Shown here piece after piece: positions 9,326-20,881 of a stretch of DNA of 64,000 nt. The position numbers and the translations under genes are program-made. The stretch lies in the NCBI GenBank assembly GCA_014905825.1, contig JACGCN010000002.1:2976001-3040000 (forward strand). Reading direction: 5' to 3'. Each line of letters starts with the position of its first letter. The first letter of the stretch is position 1. The stretch is from Lyophyllum atratum. Taxonomy: Eukaryota; Basidiomycota; Agaricomycetes; Agaricales; Lyophyllaceae. The notes beneath the pieces were generated by a model that was not told the origin of the DNA, made no database searches, and was given only the letters and a program-made list of their open reading frames with translations.

Positions 9326-11330
9326 ATGATGGACCCAACGACACATGCAGCTGCCCACTGGATGAGCTTCAGTGCAATTCCATGGGTGGGGGTTTGGCAT
9401 GAGCACCTTTTCACTTGCAACCTAGCAATCGTTGTCGATGACGCGGCTCGATGTGATTTCTCTAGTATCAGAGTCCTGATCGTGCAGGAAGAGGTTCCCG
9501 GAGAAGATTTAGGCCTAGTGCGCGTTCTTTATCTTCAAGTTGTATGAGACGCAAGGCTAATCGGCCTTGGCCCATCAGACTATCAAGAGGCGCGATTATG
9601 ATTACGACGGATACGATCCTGGGCCCCGCTCGGGCAGAAGCTTTAGACAGCGATTGACGGCGCTTCGCAGCGGGAGGGACAGAGATCGCCTTCTCTGTGA
9701 CAACATTGATTCTAATGTCGCTGAAAGGGACAAACTATGCACCGTCATATTCAAATTACAACCAATGCCACAAGCTGGGAATCTATGGGCAACTTTGAAG
9801 CCTTCTACGCGTCAAGAGATTCAGTGGCCTATGATCATCAAATATGAATATACGCAGCGGCTACATACAGACCCGGTGTGCCTCTTCCTTGAAAGCAATC
9901 GCAAATTTGCACAGGACTTGTACACGGCTCGTATACTCCCAATTCGGTCGACAAGCCGTTCACCATGCGTTTACCTTCCCTTCCCCATCATCCGCCGCAT
10001 TTCCTTCTATGCTTGCAACGTGGAACGAGATGGCTGGCGCCAAACTCTAGCGTCATTTGGACTGGTTTGCAAAGCATGGGCACCTCTTTTTGACTTGTTC
10101 TTCGAAGTGTTCTTGAATTCAAGCTACGACTCTAGGAAAGACAAAGGCCCCCCGAGAATAGCAGCAGTCGCACGCTCATTATCAGAAAATCCTGCTCGTG
10201 GTACACTTATCAAAACATACTCTCCAATCCTATACCGTCCTATTCCAATGAAGCGAGTCACTGCGGCGACTTTCGAAAAATATTGCAAAGCCCAAAACAC
10301 CATCCTACGTCTTGCGACGTCTCTTACGCACATCACTGTGGCATCAACGCTTGTACCCCTTTTACAAGAGTTTGTTGATATTCTTTGCACATTAGAAGAC
10401 GTTCAATCCTTCCGATCAATGAATTCCCTCTACTGGCAAGTGCTTCCCCCGGAAGAAACCCCCGTGAGGACCTTGAGCTTTGAAGATATTCAAAGAATCA
10501 TTGCTCGCTGGCCACGTCTTACGAAATTGTCACTAGCTGGATGGACCAGCCCCCCGCCTTCGAGCTCGCAAAGCTTTTCATCCAAACGATCGAAGGATCT
10601 TGATGTCGTAGGACAAAATACGGAGTATGAGGTAAACATTGTATCATCCTTCCATCTACATCTCATCCATCTCAGTCTCATGACCCGTATAGGGTGTGGA
10701 ATCTATGTGCCGGATCGAGGACCTCACCCTGGTTACCGGCGAGCTTACAGCTTCGCAACTAAGATTCCTTGCGAGCCCTTCACCTTCCCTAGCACCCACC
10801 CTCCAAAGAGCCAGATTCAAAGACGTCCGAGGAATATCAAATTCCGAGTTCCTAGCCTTCCTGACCTCAGTGGCTTCGACTCTCGTATCCTTATTAGTCG
10901 CCCGATGCGATTACTACCATGCTTCTAAGGACGAGGAGTACGCCATTGATGTGGCAATGCCAAATTTGGTGTCATTGGAGTCCCTCGATGTCGAGGGCGA
11001 CCATGCTAGCGCGTTGAGCATCTCGAGGAAGACCCGACGGGAGTCGCGGAGCGGCCGTACCAGAGGCCGCATTACGATCAATAATCCCTACTCGATGGAC
11101 TTGGCGAGCATTGTCGAGGCATTACCTTTTACTGGGTGGGACTCTGTCACGGTCGTTCGGAATCCCAAGAAGACGTACTTGCCTGATTTAGTCCAGGAGG
11201 CCTCGGATATTGCGCAAGCAAGAGGAATAGATTTTGACTTGGTGATTATCTTGTGCATTTTGGGTTTACGGTGATTGCTGACTTACGCTCGGACTAGACT
11301 AGTCCTGTTAAACGGCCACTGCGTCGGTGA
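9326..11330 (+). CDS. F-box-like protein, copy B
   Basis: Four exons join with consistent phase: 9326/9329-9517, 9579-10631, 10693-11241 and 11298-11330, giving about 607 aa. Two in-frame ATGs open the gene (MMDPTTHA). The F-box-like core is LPFPIIRRISFYACNVER with GLVCKAWAPLFDLFFEVFL. The last exon encodes only ten residues (TSPVKRPLRR) and a TGA shared with copies A and C, which supports the splice model. It is closer to copy C than to copy A. The role is presumably substrate adaptor of an SCF ligase, inferred from family only; the target is unknown. Confidence 0.78.
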
Positions 11331-11820
11331 CCTGTATTGGATGTTGTGGGGAAGTGCAACTGGAATAGTGATAGAGGCTAGAGTGGAAGAGGAGGGGACT
11401 TCTGTCGTTTTCCTTCAGCGATGTGAACAAATAATTGGTATGCTGTATAAAGTGTTAGTGGTACTAAGGAGTAAGAAGAAGGTCGGGTCAGTCGACTTGA
11501 AGAACTCAAGGCATCTCCCATATGCAACGCTCAATCTTCCGATCTCCCTTGTTGTGCAATGCTACATCATAATCTGCAATTGACGAAAAGATTGCCTCAG
11601 ATGCGATGATATGAGCAAGAAGTGTGTATTATGAGGGCAGCAGAGGGCTGGTACGTCGTCAATATCAGTGTCGTACTTAAGTACAACTCGTCAGAATGGG
11701 ATACATCCCGGTGATTCCCGGGGGGATGTCCTCGTGGATGTGGGAAGGGTGACCACAGCACAGGGTCCAGGGCCGTAACACTGCTGGTGTCATCGAGAGT
11801 TTGGCGATAAACACGGTTCA
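11331..11820. other. 3' flank of F-box gene B, no gene seen
   Basis: The first 100-150 bp match the 3' flank of F-box gene C (18036-18180), including the motif GGAGGGGAC(T/C)TCTGTCGTTTTCC. After that the two diverge. Short open frames here show no family resemblance. Confidence 0.5.
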
Positions 11821-12130
11821 ACAAACATGTTTTCTTACTTAGAAATAAATATTTTGACGAACACCTAACAGATTTCTTGAGAAACTGTCGGAAAACATGT
11901 AACCTGTTTTTTATAGGTTTGCTGCCAATAAAATAACCTTTCTCTTATTGTGTTTCCCGACGAACAGGCATTCCTTTGTTTCAGACAAAGAAATGCGTGT
12001 TTGTCAAAAAACACAACAGGAAATCTTTTTCCTGTTTTGGTACAAACCTCCAGAAAACACGTTACGTGTTTTCTGACTGTTTATTAACAAACCTTCTAAG
12101 TGTTTGTCAAGAAATTCTCTTATAAGTACG
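11820..12130. repeat. AT-rich hairpin-dense island
   Basis: At least four inverted repeats lie in about 180 bp: AACCT/AGGTT (11901-11919), GCATTCCTTTGT with ACAAAGAAATGC (11968-11996), AACAGGAAA/TTTCCTGTT (12015-12036), and a perfect 11-bp pair CAGAAAACACG/CGTGTTTTCTG with a 3-nt loop (12051-12075). Base composition differs sharply from neighbouring DNA. It may be a foldback or MITE-like remnant. Confidence 0.65.
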
Positions 12131-12227
12131 AAAGCGTGTTAGCTAGACCGTGTTTGTTCCCAAATTTGCCATACCGCCAGCAGTGTAAAGGGCCATATAC
12201 CATTATGTAGCTCGAGGGTCTCGCTGA

Positions 12228-12294
12228 CACCAGAGGCAAACTCCGAGTGGGTTGAGTTTCAACCTCCGTTAAGGCAGTTGGTCCGGACTTGGCC
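12228..12294 (+). repeat. Left terminal inverted repeat of CACTA element
   Basis: Pairs with 15854-15920. It shares the terminal CACCAGAGGCAAAC and the inner block TTTCAACCTCCGTTA, with scattered mismatches. Confidence 0.85.
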
Positions 12295-12419
12295 TGGAGT
12301 CGTTCGGCAGTTGTGGGAAAATATTTGTCAATTATGTAATAGGTTCCAAACTGATCAACGCGTCGAACTGCGTGAGATAACGACTGATAATCTGTCCTCC
12401 TCCCCAAACACAATCTCCC

Positions 12420-13519
12420 ATGCTAGTCTTATGTACTTGCACCATCTGCAGGTCAAAGACTGTCAGTATCAATGGTGTTGTACTACCAGGACAGCAAGTC
12501 AGCTATACAACCCGTCTGGAGCATGAAAAACGGGACAAACGCCCTGCTTCACCCAAGAGAAAGCGGGCGACATCCCCAAGCTCTGAACGGAGGCCTCAAA
12601 GGAGCTCGAATATTCCAAAAGGTGAGTGATAAGATTTTTCCCATTGGATCTCGCTGAAAATCTACAGCAATTGACTTTCCGATCGCACTGATCGTAAAGA
12701 TGATTAGCATTCTGGTTGTCTGGCTCCACATCCGAGCTGGTGTCAGCCGCTCTGTTGCCAACAAGATTCTAAGGGCAATTCAGTTCATAGTCTCTGCAGC
12801 CCTCCATCTTGTTGCGGTAGCTCTCGTATCATCTGGGGTCAATGTTAAGCTCTCGGACATCAGGGTTCCTCACGATGTCCGCACTGCATACTCGTTGCAT
12901 TGCACAGAGCCAGAACTTGTTCGGACTGCTTGCTGTCCTAGCTGCTTCTCCCTCCACCCACGTCCTATTCCTCGTAAATGTGGGTGGCGGGCTTCTCCCA
13001 AATCCCGTCCTTGCGACGCGGAGTTGTGGAAGATTCAGAATACTCAGAAAGGGCCCAAATGGGTTCCAGCATGCCTGTACACTACACAATCTTTTGATTC
13101 TTGGCTGGAATTCTTTCTGTCTCAGAAGACTATCGAAGATAGTCTGTTGGAGACTTTCCAACGGCGCATAAATCATCCGCCAGCTGCCTTTGGTGCTACT
13201 ATGGGTGACATTCAGGATAGTCCTGCATGGAGGGACTTGTATGGTTTTCTACAGTCACCATATCATTTGATGTTTGGGATCTACATTGATTGGTTCAACC
13301 CTCTTACGAACAAAATAGCTGGTAAGTTAATCATGGCTTTTAGTATACAAATTACTCATTGTGTAAATAGGTAAAAAAGTATCGTGCGGTGCAATCGTGC
13401 TCTACTGCTTGAACCTTCCCCCTCATCTTCGCTATAATTTTCCATGGTCATCTCGAGACCTAGCCACACAATTGGCACATTGTTGCGACAAACCCGTAGT
13501 AAATAAAACTGATGGTTGA
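12420..13519 (+). pseudogene. Truncated Tnp2-family transposase
   Basis: Three exons join in phase: 12420-12621, 12668-13321 and 13371-13519. The first encodes a Cys-containing N-terminus (CTCTICRSKTVSINGVVLPG). The second begins IDFPIALIVKMISILVVWLH and carries DSWLEFFLS and the family hallmark FGIYIDWFNPLTNKIAG. The third continues KKVSCGAIVLYCLNLPPHLR. These resemble the N-terminal half of basidiomycete transposases annotated as Tnp2 family. Resemblance ends near 13430 and a stop follows at 13519. The catalytic C-terminal half that should follow is missing, so the protein cannot be an active transposase. Confidence 0.8.
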
Positions 13520-13965
13520 TATTATTTCTTCACTAACCGCGTTTCTATATAACTAGACATAAGAGCCGCAAGCTTTAACGCAAGTCCAACTGCTATGCGT
13601 GAGCATCAGATTTGTATCTGAGTACATGTTGAAGTTCTCTATTATCTGCATTCACTTAAGTATTGTTTAGGACTACATATCAGCTCTACTAGTAGGGACG
13701 CAGGCGCGCGATGGTCAATATTGACAACAGACTACGGCCTTAAATCTCTAATACTAACCGCAATTATATATAGATCTTTTCTGCATTTACTTAAGGATTG
13801 TTTGAAACTCGATATCAGCTTGAGGGATGCGCGCGCAAAACGGTCAATATCAACACATAGACTGCCGATGTTTGTAGTCTCAAGACCTATTGTAGCAATT
13901 CAAGTTGGCACAATTAGACTTGTAATAAATAAATCCGGTAGTTGATATTGACGCGGCCTGCGCGA
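13496..13965. repeat. Imperfect repeats filling the deleted transposase region
   Basis: Two blocks recur as imperfect direct repeats. One contains TTACTTAAGGATTGTTT (13785) and TTCACTTAAGTATTGTTT (near 13650), followed in both by ATATCAGCT and a GCGCGC(G/A) stretch with GGTCAATAT. The other has TTGGCACA and GGT(A/T)GTTGATATT-like ends near 13472-13520 and 13900-13950. No coding potential is seen. The repeats may record the event that removed the transposase 3' half. Confidence 0.5.
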
Positions 13966-13998
13966 CGCAAGAAAAGAAACATATCAAAAATCTACGCT

Positions 13999-15576
13999 CT
14001 ACTCCTCGTCACCTGAGTTATCTTCACCACCGCTCCCGCTCCCCTCATCTGTCGTATCCCCATCGTAGCGGTCAAGTTGTTCCAGTTCCTCATCAGTGGG
14101 AATGTTGTACTTGTCCAGTACCGCGTTACCATATGTAAGCATGAAGTCTGCCTCCGATAAGTTCTTCCACTTCGCACACTGCTCCCAAGTCTCGCAGAAC
14201 TCCGGGAGAGGGAGCGCGATAAAAATTCCCTTTGCAATATAGTCGGCGTGTTCACGGACCGTCAAGGTGTTGTTCCAATAAGTGGGGTCGAACCAATCGA
14301 TAGGGACCTTCTTTGGAAGTGTTGTGAGCTCTGATAGCTGCGGCATAGGAGGATCTTCACGGCGACGTTCCAGCCTGTGTGATGAAAGAAATATCAGTCA
14401 CTGACTTTTTAATAGCGGGATGATGACTTACTTCTGACTTTTCCTCTTCGACTTAGCCATCACCAGGCGCTTCTTATCAGCCATTCTAAAGAAGTTCTTC
14501 ACCTTGTCGGAGCGACTGTCTTTCTCTTTGATATAGTATATATCCTGGCCTGCGACGCCTTGTTCCGCCGTCAACTCATCATCAGAATGAGCCTCAGTCT
14601 CGCTAGCCAAAGCAATGATCCGCTTGTTCATGCCTTGGGCCATAAAGACGTCCAATCTTCCAGTAGCAAGCTATCGAGGTTGATCAGAAAGAGTTGTGAA
14701 GCTCAAACGAAAGCTGAAGAACGTACCTCGACGCGGCGTTTATAGACAGTAGCCAACTGATTGCTCTTGGCCACGCTCCCTGGACTTTTATCCTCCGCTT
14801 TGGCGATATTATGCATATAAGAAAACACAAAATTTCGATAGAGTTTACGCATGAGCGCAAAGTTGCGAACATCGGATAGATTCATCCCCGTGTGAGCGTA
14901 GCCCATGGCGCTGGCGACCTGTTCAAATGTCTTCAAGGCAATATGTTCGTGAAGCAGATTGTAGAAGGACTCAGGATCTTGACTTAGGACGTCAGGTGCC
15001 CACTGCTGGAGCCCGAGGCATGCCACTGTCCTGAACATCATAATCAAATTGTCCTCCGATGTGCGTTTGATGCTGTTAGAAATCTTGCTCCCCGAGTCTG
15101 CAAGCGAGTTCATGAAGTTGGCCAAAGTTGTTCGAGCACTCTGGATATACGCCGAGTTCTGGTCCAAACCGGCAATCACAGAGGTCTTCACCTGCGCTTC
15201 AGAGGTGAAACGGCGAGCAAAAGGTGTCTTGACTTCGGCTGTGACCTTTGGAGGGATCGCGTTCTGATCTGGTAAGCGCCAGAGAACACGGAGATGGAGC
15301 TCCAGTGCTTCCTGAAAGGGGATTTGGATCTGCAGAACAATGAGCATGCGAGCCGCGCACCTTTGTCTTCCTCGACTCCTTTGGTACCGCATCCCGCTTC
15401 AGGTGCCAATCGGAAGGTTTCTGCGGCTTCTTACGTCGAAGATTGTCAGCGCGTCGAGGTTTCTTTTTGCTCCAGGAGCTCGGCTTCAATGTCGCCGGGG
15501 ATCGCTTTCGCTTGCCAAGGCCCGATGGACCGGCCCCTTCGTTGGTTGGAGGGGGAGTCATTGAGATGTCGGCCAT
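13999..15576 (-). CDS. Unknown 477-aa protein carried in CACTA element
   Basis: Four exons join without a break: 15576-15361, 15329-14727, 14670-14432 and 14374-13999. The N-terminus is strongly basic (KRKRSPATLKPSSWSKKKPRR), resembling a nuclear localisation signal. The middle is mixed helical sequence without a recognisable motif, including MGYAHTGMNLSDVRNFALM. The C-terminus is acidic (GDTTDEGSGSGGEDNSGDEE). I do not recognise the family. Its position between the terminal repeats suggests an accessory element protein comparable in place to TnpA of plant CACTA elements, but no sequence link is shown. It could also be a captured host gene. The absence of frame breaks next to a truncated transposase is notable. 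Confidence 0.7.
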
Positions 15577-15853
15577 GGTAGTGATGGTAGTCAGAGGAGG
15601 ACTTCAAAATCTTTAAATTGAGTATTTCTACAACATGTGCGCGGTGCATGGTGCACGACGCGTCGAGAACAAAGGATTTGCGACCGCTCGTGATCGTGAA
15701 TCGGAGTCGCGGATCAGACATGACGTGCATCCCCCACGCCTCAACAGCCTAGACTCTTACTCGCGGGAAGGGCGTGGCACTTGATGGAATCGGACCGGGA
15801 TTAGACGGATCGATCATTGATGTGACTCCTGGCCATGGTTCGAGGTTGGTCTG

Positions 15854-15920
15854 GGCCAACCGCTGACCAACCGACCTAACGGAGGTTGAAATTCAACCCA
15901 CTCGATGTTTGCCTCTGGTG
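15854..15920 (-). repeat. Right terminal inverted repeat of CACTA element
   Basis: Inverted partner of 12228-12294, followed at once by the TGA target duplication at 15921-15923. Confidence 0.85.
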
Positions 15921-16012
15921 TGACAGCTTCTTAACCCCACGCTCAATTTTGCATCTAATCTGCTACGTTTCGTACTGTATAGTCTAAGTACTGCCTTAGG
16001 CCGAGCAGTAGG

Positions 16013-18035
16013 ATGGACCAAACGACCCATGCAGCCACCCACTGGATGAGCTTCAGTGCAGTTCCACGCGTGCGGTTTGGGGATGAGCGCGATTTCACTT
16101 GCAAACTAGCAGTTGTTTTCGATGACGGGGCTCGATCTGACTTCTCTGGTATCAGAGTCATAATCGTGCACAATGCGGGTCCCGGAGCACACCTGGTACG
16201 CGTTCTTTATCTTCAAGTTGTACGACATGCAGGGCTGATCGGCCTTGGTCCATTAGACTGTGAAGAGGCGCGACTGTGATTACGAGGAATACAATCCTCG
16301 GACCCGCTCAAGCAGAAGCGTTAGACAGCGACTGACGGCCCTTCGCAGCACAGGGGACAGAAATCGCCTTCTCGGTGACAATACCAATGCGAACGTCGCT
16401 GAAAGGCACAAACTATGCACCGTCATATTCAATCTATATTCAATGTATCAGCTAAAAACTGGGGATCTCTGCGCAACTCTGGAGTGCCGTCCTGTGCCTC
16501 AAAAGGTTGACTGGGCCATTCAGGGGCCTACGATCATCAAATATGAATATATACAGCGGCTACATACAGACTCGGTATACCTCTTCCTTGAAAGCAATCA
16601 CAAATTTGCACAAGATTTATACACGGCTCGTATACTCCCAATTCGATCGACAAGCCGTTCACCATGCGTTTCCCTTCCCTTCCCCATAATCCGCCGCATT
16701 TCCCTCTATGCTTGCAACGTGGAACGAGATGGTTGGCGCCAAACTCTAGCGTCAATCGGACTGGTTTGCAAAGCATGGGCACCTCTTTTTGACTTGTTTT
16801 TCGAAGTGTTCTTAAATTCAAGCTACGACTCTAGAAAAGACAAAGCCCCCCCGAGTATAACAGCAGTCGCGCGCTCATTATCAAGAAATCCTGCTCGTGG
16901 TGCACTCGTCAAAACATACTCTCCAATCCAATACCGTCCTATTCCAATGAAGCGGGTCACTGTCGCAAATTTTGTAAATTATTGCAAAGCCAAAAACACC
17001 ATCCTACGTCTTGCGACGTCCCTTAGGCACATCACTGTGGCGTCAACGCTTGTACCCCTATTCCAAGAGTTTGTCGACATCCTTTGCACATTGGAAGACG
17101 TTCAATCCTTCCGATCCATGAATACCTCCTATTGGCAGTTGCTTCCCCCGGAAAGAACCCCCGTGAGGGCCTTGAGCTTTGCAGATATTGAAAGAATCAT
17201 TGCTCGCTGGCCACATCTTACGAGATTGGTACTAGCTGGATGGACCAGCCCCCCGCCTTCGAGCTCGCAAAGCTTTTCATCCGAACGATCGAAGGATCTC
17301 GATGTCGTAGGACAAAATACGGAGTATGAGGATGAGGTAAACATTATATCATCCTTCTACCTACCTTCTCATCCATCTCAGTCTCATGACCCGCACAGGG
17401 TCTCGAACCTCTGTGCCGGATCGAGGACCTCACTCTGGTCAACGGCAAGCTTACGGCTTCACAACTAAGATTCCTTGCGAGCCCTTCACATCACCTAGCA
17501 CCCACCCTCCATAGAGCCAGATTCAAAGACGTCCGAGGGATATCGAATTCCGAATTCCTAGCCTTCCTGACGTCAGTGGCTTCGACTCTCGAATCCTTAT
17601 CCATCTTTCGATGCAATTACCCCCGTGCTTCCGAGGATGAGGAGTACGCCATCGATGCGGCAATGCCAAACCTGGCATTATTGGAGTCCCTCGATGTCGA
17701 GGGCGACCATGCTAGCACGTTGAGCATCTCGAGGAAGACCCGGCGGGAGTCGTGGAGCGGCTGTGCGACAGGCCGCATCGTGATCGATAATCCGCACTCG
17801 ATGGATTTGGCGAGCATTGTCGAGGCATTACCTGTTACTGGGTGGGACTCTGTCACGGTCGTTCGGAATCCCAAGAAGACGTACCTGCCTGATTTAGTCC
17901 TGGAGGCGTCGGATATTGCACAAGCAAGAGGGATAAATTTTGACTTGGTGATTATCTTGTGCATTTTGGGTTACGTTGCCTGCTGACTTACGCTCGGATC
18001 AGATCAGTAGTCCTACACGGCCACGGCGTCGCTGA
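16013..18035 (+). CDS. F-box-like protein, copy C
   Basis: Four exons join in phase: 16013-16195, 16257-17336, 17399-17947 and 18003-18035, giving 614 aa. It starts MDQTTHAATHWMSFSAVP. The F-box-like core is LPFPIIRRISLYACNVER and GLVCKAWAPLFDLFFEVFL. The C-terminal micro-exon reads ISSPTRPRRR. It is very similar to copy B across exons and introns. The CACTA element ends 90 bp upstream of its start codon, so only a short piece of the ancestral promoter remains. Substrate-adaptor function in an SCF ligase is inferred from family only. Confidence 0.8.
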
Positions 18036-18525
18036 TCTGCATTGGATGTTGTGGGAAAGTGCAACTGAAATGGATGCCAGAGTGAAAGAGGAGGGGACCT
18101 CTGTCGTTTTCCGGAAGAGATGTGAACAAGGCATTGATATGCGATATTCAAGTTTTAATGGTACTGAAGAGTAAAAAAGGTTGCATGGAGCCCTCGAGGT
18201 TGGAACAGGATGAAAACTCACCACCTCACATAACATGATAGCCCTGCTCTGAGGTGCAAGAGATTCCAGATGCTAAACTGAGTATCAATGCACGGACGCT
18301 GTGGGCAACAAAACGTTCGACCTGTCGTTGAAAGAAGTTCGAAGGCTCAACTTGAACTTGGGAGAAGTTCCGCGGCATGGTGACACGTGACAGACGCGAC
18401 GCGACGCGACATGATTCAAATTGCCCTAGAAAGGCGAACACAGTACAACTACAAGGTTCTGCGATTTACTATAAACCAATAAAAATACATGTAAGTTCGA
18501 CACAAGAAACAAAATGACGTCCAGG
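18036..18525. other. Intergenic between F-box gene C and HDAC
   Basis: The left third matches the 3' flank of F-box gene B. A short ACGCGACGCGACGCGAC run lies at about 18393-18409. No gene is seen. Confidence 0.5.
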
Positions 18526-20544
18526 TCAAGTATCAACCGGCATGTCATCCCAATCATCATCCACCTCCTCCTCCTCTCCCAACGACCCATGCCTCCCCCC
18601 CCTCTCCATCAACTCCCCAATCGGAATCGACTCCACAGGCTGCTTACCCAAAATGACGTCCTCAAGATTCTCGTCCCACCGCGCCCCGCTCTGGAAGAAC
18701 CGCCGCTTCGCCGTTTTCCCCGGCACGGCTCCGTGCTCGAAATGGCTGTACCCGGGCTCCTGCACGGGCACGTCGAAGTACTGCCCCGTCAGGAGACTCA
18801 TGCGTGTCCGGGAGGGTCCGGATTTGGGGTGCCGTCGCGGGCGGGGGCGGCTTGAGGTTGATTCGTCGGAGTCCCAGGAGTTGTCGTCGTCGGATGTTTC
18901 GGAGGGGGAGTCGGATTCTTGGAGGTCGTAGACGTACCGTGCGTGTTCTGGTGAGGATGGGTTAGGGTGATGTTAAGAGGGTGGGAGGGGTGATGACATA
19001 CGAGCTAGCCGCGCGTCTAACTCGTCCCTGCATTCTTCGTCGTCGACGCTGAACCCGAGGTGTTGCCCGACGCTTTCTCGCGGGACGTCGTGCATGCCCA
19101 CTGAGGGCGCAGCTATGAGGTCTTGGAGTTGCTCTAGCGCCGTTATTCTGCATGCAGAGTCCGGTAAGTCACAGCCCCGTTAACGAGATCATGGCAACAG
19201 ACCGAACTTTGTCCAAGGAGCCATCCTTGACGTTAAGATCGTCCATGTTATTCTCCACAACCTCCAATCGATACCGCGGCCCGAACCATTCAAAGTACTC
19301 GTTCCAGGGAAGATGCGGGTCGATGGTGTCTTCGATGCCTAGTGCACAGGCCGTTTCGTACGTCCAGGTGCGCGCGACATTTTTCACGGTGTAGCCGCCC
19401 CCGCCAAGGAGAATCAGGGGGATGTTTTGTTTCCGTAGGTATTGGACACAGGACGCGTGACCATGCATTGTCAGGTTGAAGCACCCTAGCTTATCCCCAG
19501 CGAGAGAGTCCGCACCACATTGAAGTACGACCGCGCCTGGCCGGTAGACTTCGAGAATTTTGGAGATGACCTGGTAGGATCACTTGACAATGAAATATAA
19601 AGGGACATGTAGGTCACGCACTGGCTCAAAGACGCTTTGGAACGACTTGTCCGTGATCCCATCCTTGAGGGGCACGTTGATAGCGTATCCCTTTCCCTTC
19701 CCCCGCCCCCTATCCTCTTGCGTCCCCGTCCCAGGAAAGTATTCTCCGAACTTGTGGAAACTGCATGTCATGACGCGATCCGTGGTGTAAAAAGCCTCTT
19801 CCACTCCGTCTCCGTGATGGCAGTCGATATCTATGTACAAGACGCGTGGATAGGTTCGGAGGAGCTCTAGTATTCCGAGCACGATATCGTTGATGTAGCA
19901 GAAGCCGGACGCTTCTCGTTTTTTCGCGTGGTGGAGGCCGCCGGCCCAGTTGATGGCGATATCTGCGGCGCCTGAGGTAATTCGGTGCGCAGCGCCTGGT
20001 GTATCGTTATATATGAAGAAGTAAGGTCTGAATTAGAGATGATACGCACCTATTGAGCCACCGGCCGAGATTGAGCAAAACTCGAAGACTCCTTCGAACG
20101 CCGGGTTGTCTTCTCCGACTAGGACTGGCAGCGGCGTTAGGGGAGCGGCACAGAGGATGATCGGAGTGCTCACATCTCGTTCCGTGATATGTGAGGTCCT
20201 CTGCAGTCTCTGGCGTAACTCGATTGAGGAAGTGTACATATTCGTCGGTGTGGAATGAGCTCATGGTCTCCGGCGAGGCTCTTTTGGGTTTCTGCAAAGG
20301 AGACTCAGGCCGGTGGGCTCCAGTGGGAGCAATGAACACACACCAGTACATGCATCTTCCCGAGCATGTCGTATGCGTTGACTAGATCGTGTGTTACGCG
20401 TATTCGATGGGGTTTCATTGGATGGCCGAGGCCATATGTATATGCTCCAGCGTCCGCTGCGGTTATATCGTCATGAGAACTAGAGGTTAAGGAGGACGAA
20501 GGGGACTTACGATCATAGTAGTAGGCCACTCGTCTCTTAGACAT
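18526..20544 (-). CDS. Class I histone deacetylase, Rpd3-like
   Basis: Zn-dependent lysine deacetylase of chromatin. Eight exons give 547 aa with consistent phases: 20544-20511, 20456-20350, 20291-20174, 20124-20050, 19995-19622, 19570-19203, 19147-19002, 18947-18526. The opening [11 protein letters not shown] and [18 protein letters not shown] are class I hallmarks. The active site is complete: two His in [14 protein letters not shown], the metal-binding Asp-x-His in [16 protein letters not shown], the later Asp in [14 protein letters not shown], and the Tyr of [11 protein letters not shown]. The C-terminal tail is Ser-rich and ends acidic ([13 protein letters not shown]), as in fungal Rpd3 proteins that work in Sin3 complexes. 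It is divergent from MCD4. A decayed paralogue lies at 31339-33349. Confidence 0.94.
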
Positions 20545-20881
20545 TGTGGCGCAATATGGGGAGCAGGAACGCTCGCGGTAGGAATACAAAAACTGGAAGA
20601 AGGCGGTCCGGAATTGTGCATGGATTGCCGTCATTGGAGGCTTCTGAATCAAACAGGTCCAAACACCAATCGATATTCTGCGGCCAACATGTCCGCCTGT
20701 TTCCCTGTACGACTGCTGTTGTTGGGACCCACGCGCGCAGCTGAACAGCACAGCCGAATGTATATGTATGTGCTCACCTGTTACAAAAAGGCATCGCATG
20801 CTGAGCGCTCGGCAGTATCTAGGGCACCTGGTCGAGCCTGAATCGGAACAGTGAACTAGCCTGCCATATAAGCTCGCCGTA
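20545..20881. promoter_or_regulatory. Divergent promoter region HDAC / MCD4
   Basis: These 337 bp separate the start codons of HDAC and MCD4. No TATA box near either start is convincing. The region must contain both 5' UTRs and core promoters. Confidence 0.5.

Larger units (their letters stand above)
12228..15920. mobile_element. CACTA-type (Tnp2) DNA transposon, non-autonomous copy
   Basis: The element starts CACCAGAGGCAAAC at 12228 and ends with the inverted GTTTGCCTCTGGTG at 15920. The two ends stay about 90% similar inward for some 67 bp. It is flanked by a 3-bp duplication, TGA at 12225-12227 and at 15921-15923, the length typical of CACTA elements. Inside are a truncated Tnp2-type transposase on the plus strand (12420-13519) and an intact spliced gene of unknown function on the minus strand (13999-15576). 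The truncated transposase means it would need help in trans to move. It lies immediately upstream of F-box gene C. Confidence 0.85.

Noticed and set aside
12420..13519. KDZ (Kyakuja/Dileera/Zisupton) transposase
   Set aside because: The FGIYIDWFNP..NKIAGK segment, CAC termini and 3-bp duplication fit CACTA/Tnp2 better.
18514..20385. Plus-strand open frames opposite the histone deacetylase
   Set aside because: All are antisense shadows of a gene with complete active-site motifs and consistent introns.
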